This document shows positions 63,718 to 64,000 of a stretch of 64,000 nt of DNA, piece after piece. The stretch comes from Stagonosporopsis chrysanthemi (lineage: Eukaryota > Ascomycota > Dothideomycetes > Pleosporales > Didymellaceae). The notes below the pieces were generated by a model. That model did no database searches and had not been told where the DNA came from. It saw only the letters and a program-made list of their open reading frames with translations. Location: positions 62,001 through 126,000 of the forward strand of contig JAFISE010000062.1 of NCBI GenBank assembly GCA_022560025.1, in the 5' to 3' direction. The translations under genes and the position numbers were made by a program. Each line of letters begins with the position of its first letter. Position 1 is the first letter of the stretch.

Positions 63718-64000
63718 GACGAGCGTCGCGTGCGCGGGGCACAATGTGTGGGCGTCTTTGTGCGCGCGTTATGTTGTTAGGGTTACTCGATAACTTCTAG
63801 GTCGTGAGTGAAGTTGTTGACGACCGTAAGGCGCAGGCTCGCAGTTGTGTGGTTGAGGCGGTCGTGTGGTAGGTGCGAAGTGCGGAGGCAAAGGTCGCGA
63901 TGCGGGCAGCCGCTTATGAAGGCGAGAGAAACTGGTCCTAGCGCGCAACCACTCTTTCCCTGAGCAGAAATAAACTATGGGAAGGCAACCGGGTGGTGAT
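63718..64000. other. Cullin-1 upstream region to window end
   Basis: 283 nt of GC-rich 5' flank. No gene start or coding signal is seen before the window ends. Confidence 0.5.

Noticed and set aside
1..64000. CRISPR arrays, bacterial operons, rRNA genes and complete transposons
   Set aside because: No regularly spaced repeats, rRNA sequence, transposase or reverse-transcriptase motifs were seen; the window is a spliced eukaryotic genome.

Overview
The window is nuclear DNA from a filamentous ascomycete, most likely a Dothideomycete. The evidence is the gene architecture: short (47-60 nt) GT-AG introns with CTRAC-type branch points, roughly one gene per 1.8 kb on both strands, and no operons or Shine-Dalgarno sites. 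Family content agrees: UstYa-like, 2EXR/F-box-like, siderophore MFS, HET-C2-type GLTP, and qut-type quinate genes. The species cannot be named from sequence alone. Exon-intron models were built by hand from splice signals and reading-frame continuity. The final protein lengths fit the families well.

Layout. 0-2 kb: a UstYa-like (DUF3328) membrane protein and an F-box-like protein. 2.5-11 kb: housekeeping block with VPS52 (GARP tethering), eIF5A, RRN7 (Pol I core factor) and ubiquitin-eL40. 11.4-18.6 kb: a TOS4/PLM2-type FHA regulator ending in a probable GC-AG intron, a ribosomal-L1-domain ribosome-biogenesis factor (CIC1-like), palmitoyl-protein thioesterase and an unrecognised 380-aa protein. 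19.6-27.3 kb: a small cysteine-rich secreted protein, mitochondrial ferredoxin reductase ARH1, a four-TM MARVEL-like protein and a Whi5-like cell-cycle repressor with a 4-nt first coding exon. 28-37.5 kb: acetyl-CoA hydrolase/transferase ACH1, a damaged assembly gap at about 30.8-31.1 kb, a three-exon MAPEG protein, a siderophore-type MFS transporter, a small single-TM protein and pirin. 37.8-44.1 kb: a methyltransferase-like protein, HET-C2-type glycolipid transfer protein, a tartrate/D-malate-type dehydrogenase, the IMP2 inner-membrane peptidase and the NAD-isocitrate dehydrogenase subunit IDH2.

44.1-53.4 kb is gene-poor. It holds a Ser/Ala-rich GPI-type surface protein, three small single-TM proteins on the minus strand, tRNA-Arg(CCT) and several uncertain small ORFs. 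53.5-54.8 kb carries a conserved fungal 372-aa single-TM protein. 55.4-60.4 kb is a partial quinate-catabolism cluster: type II 3-dehydroquinase, a QutG-like inositol-monophosphatase-family protein, 3-dehydroshikimate dehydratase and an adjacent SDR. Cullin-1 closes the window at 61.0-63.7 kb.

Functionally most genes are ordinary single-copy core genes. The accessory material worth attention is the UstYa-like gene, the secreted cysteine-rich protein, the small-TM-protein neighbourhood and the reduced qut cluster. No CRISPR, rRNA, complete transposon or bacterial-type mobile element was seen.
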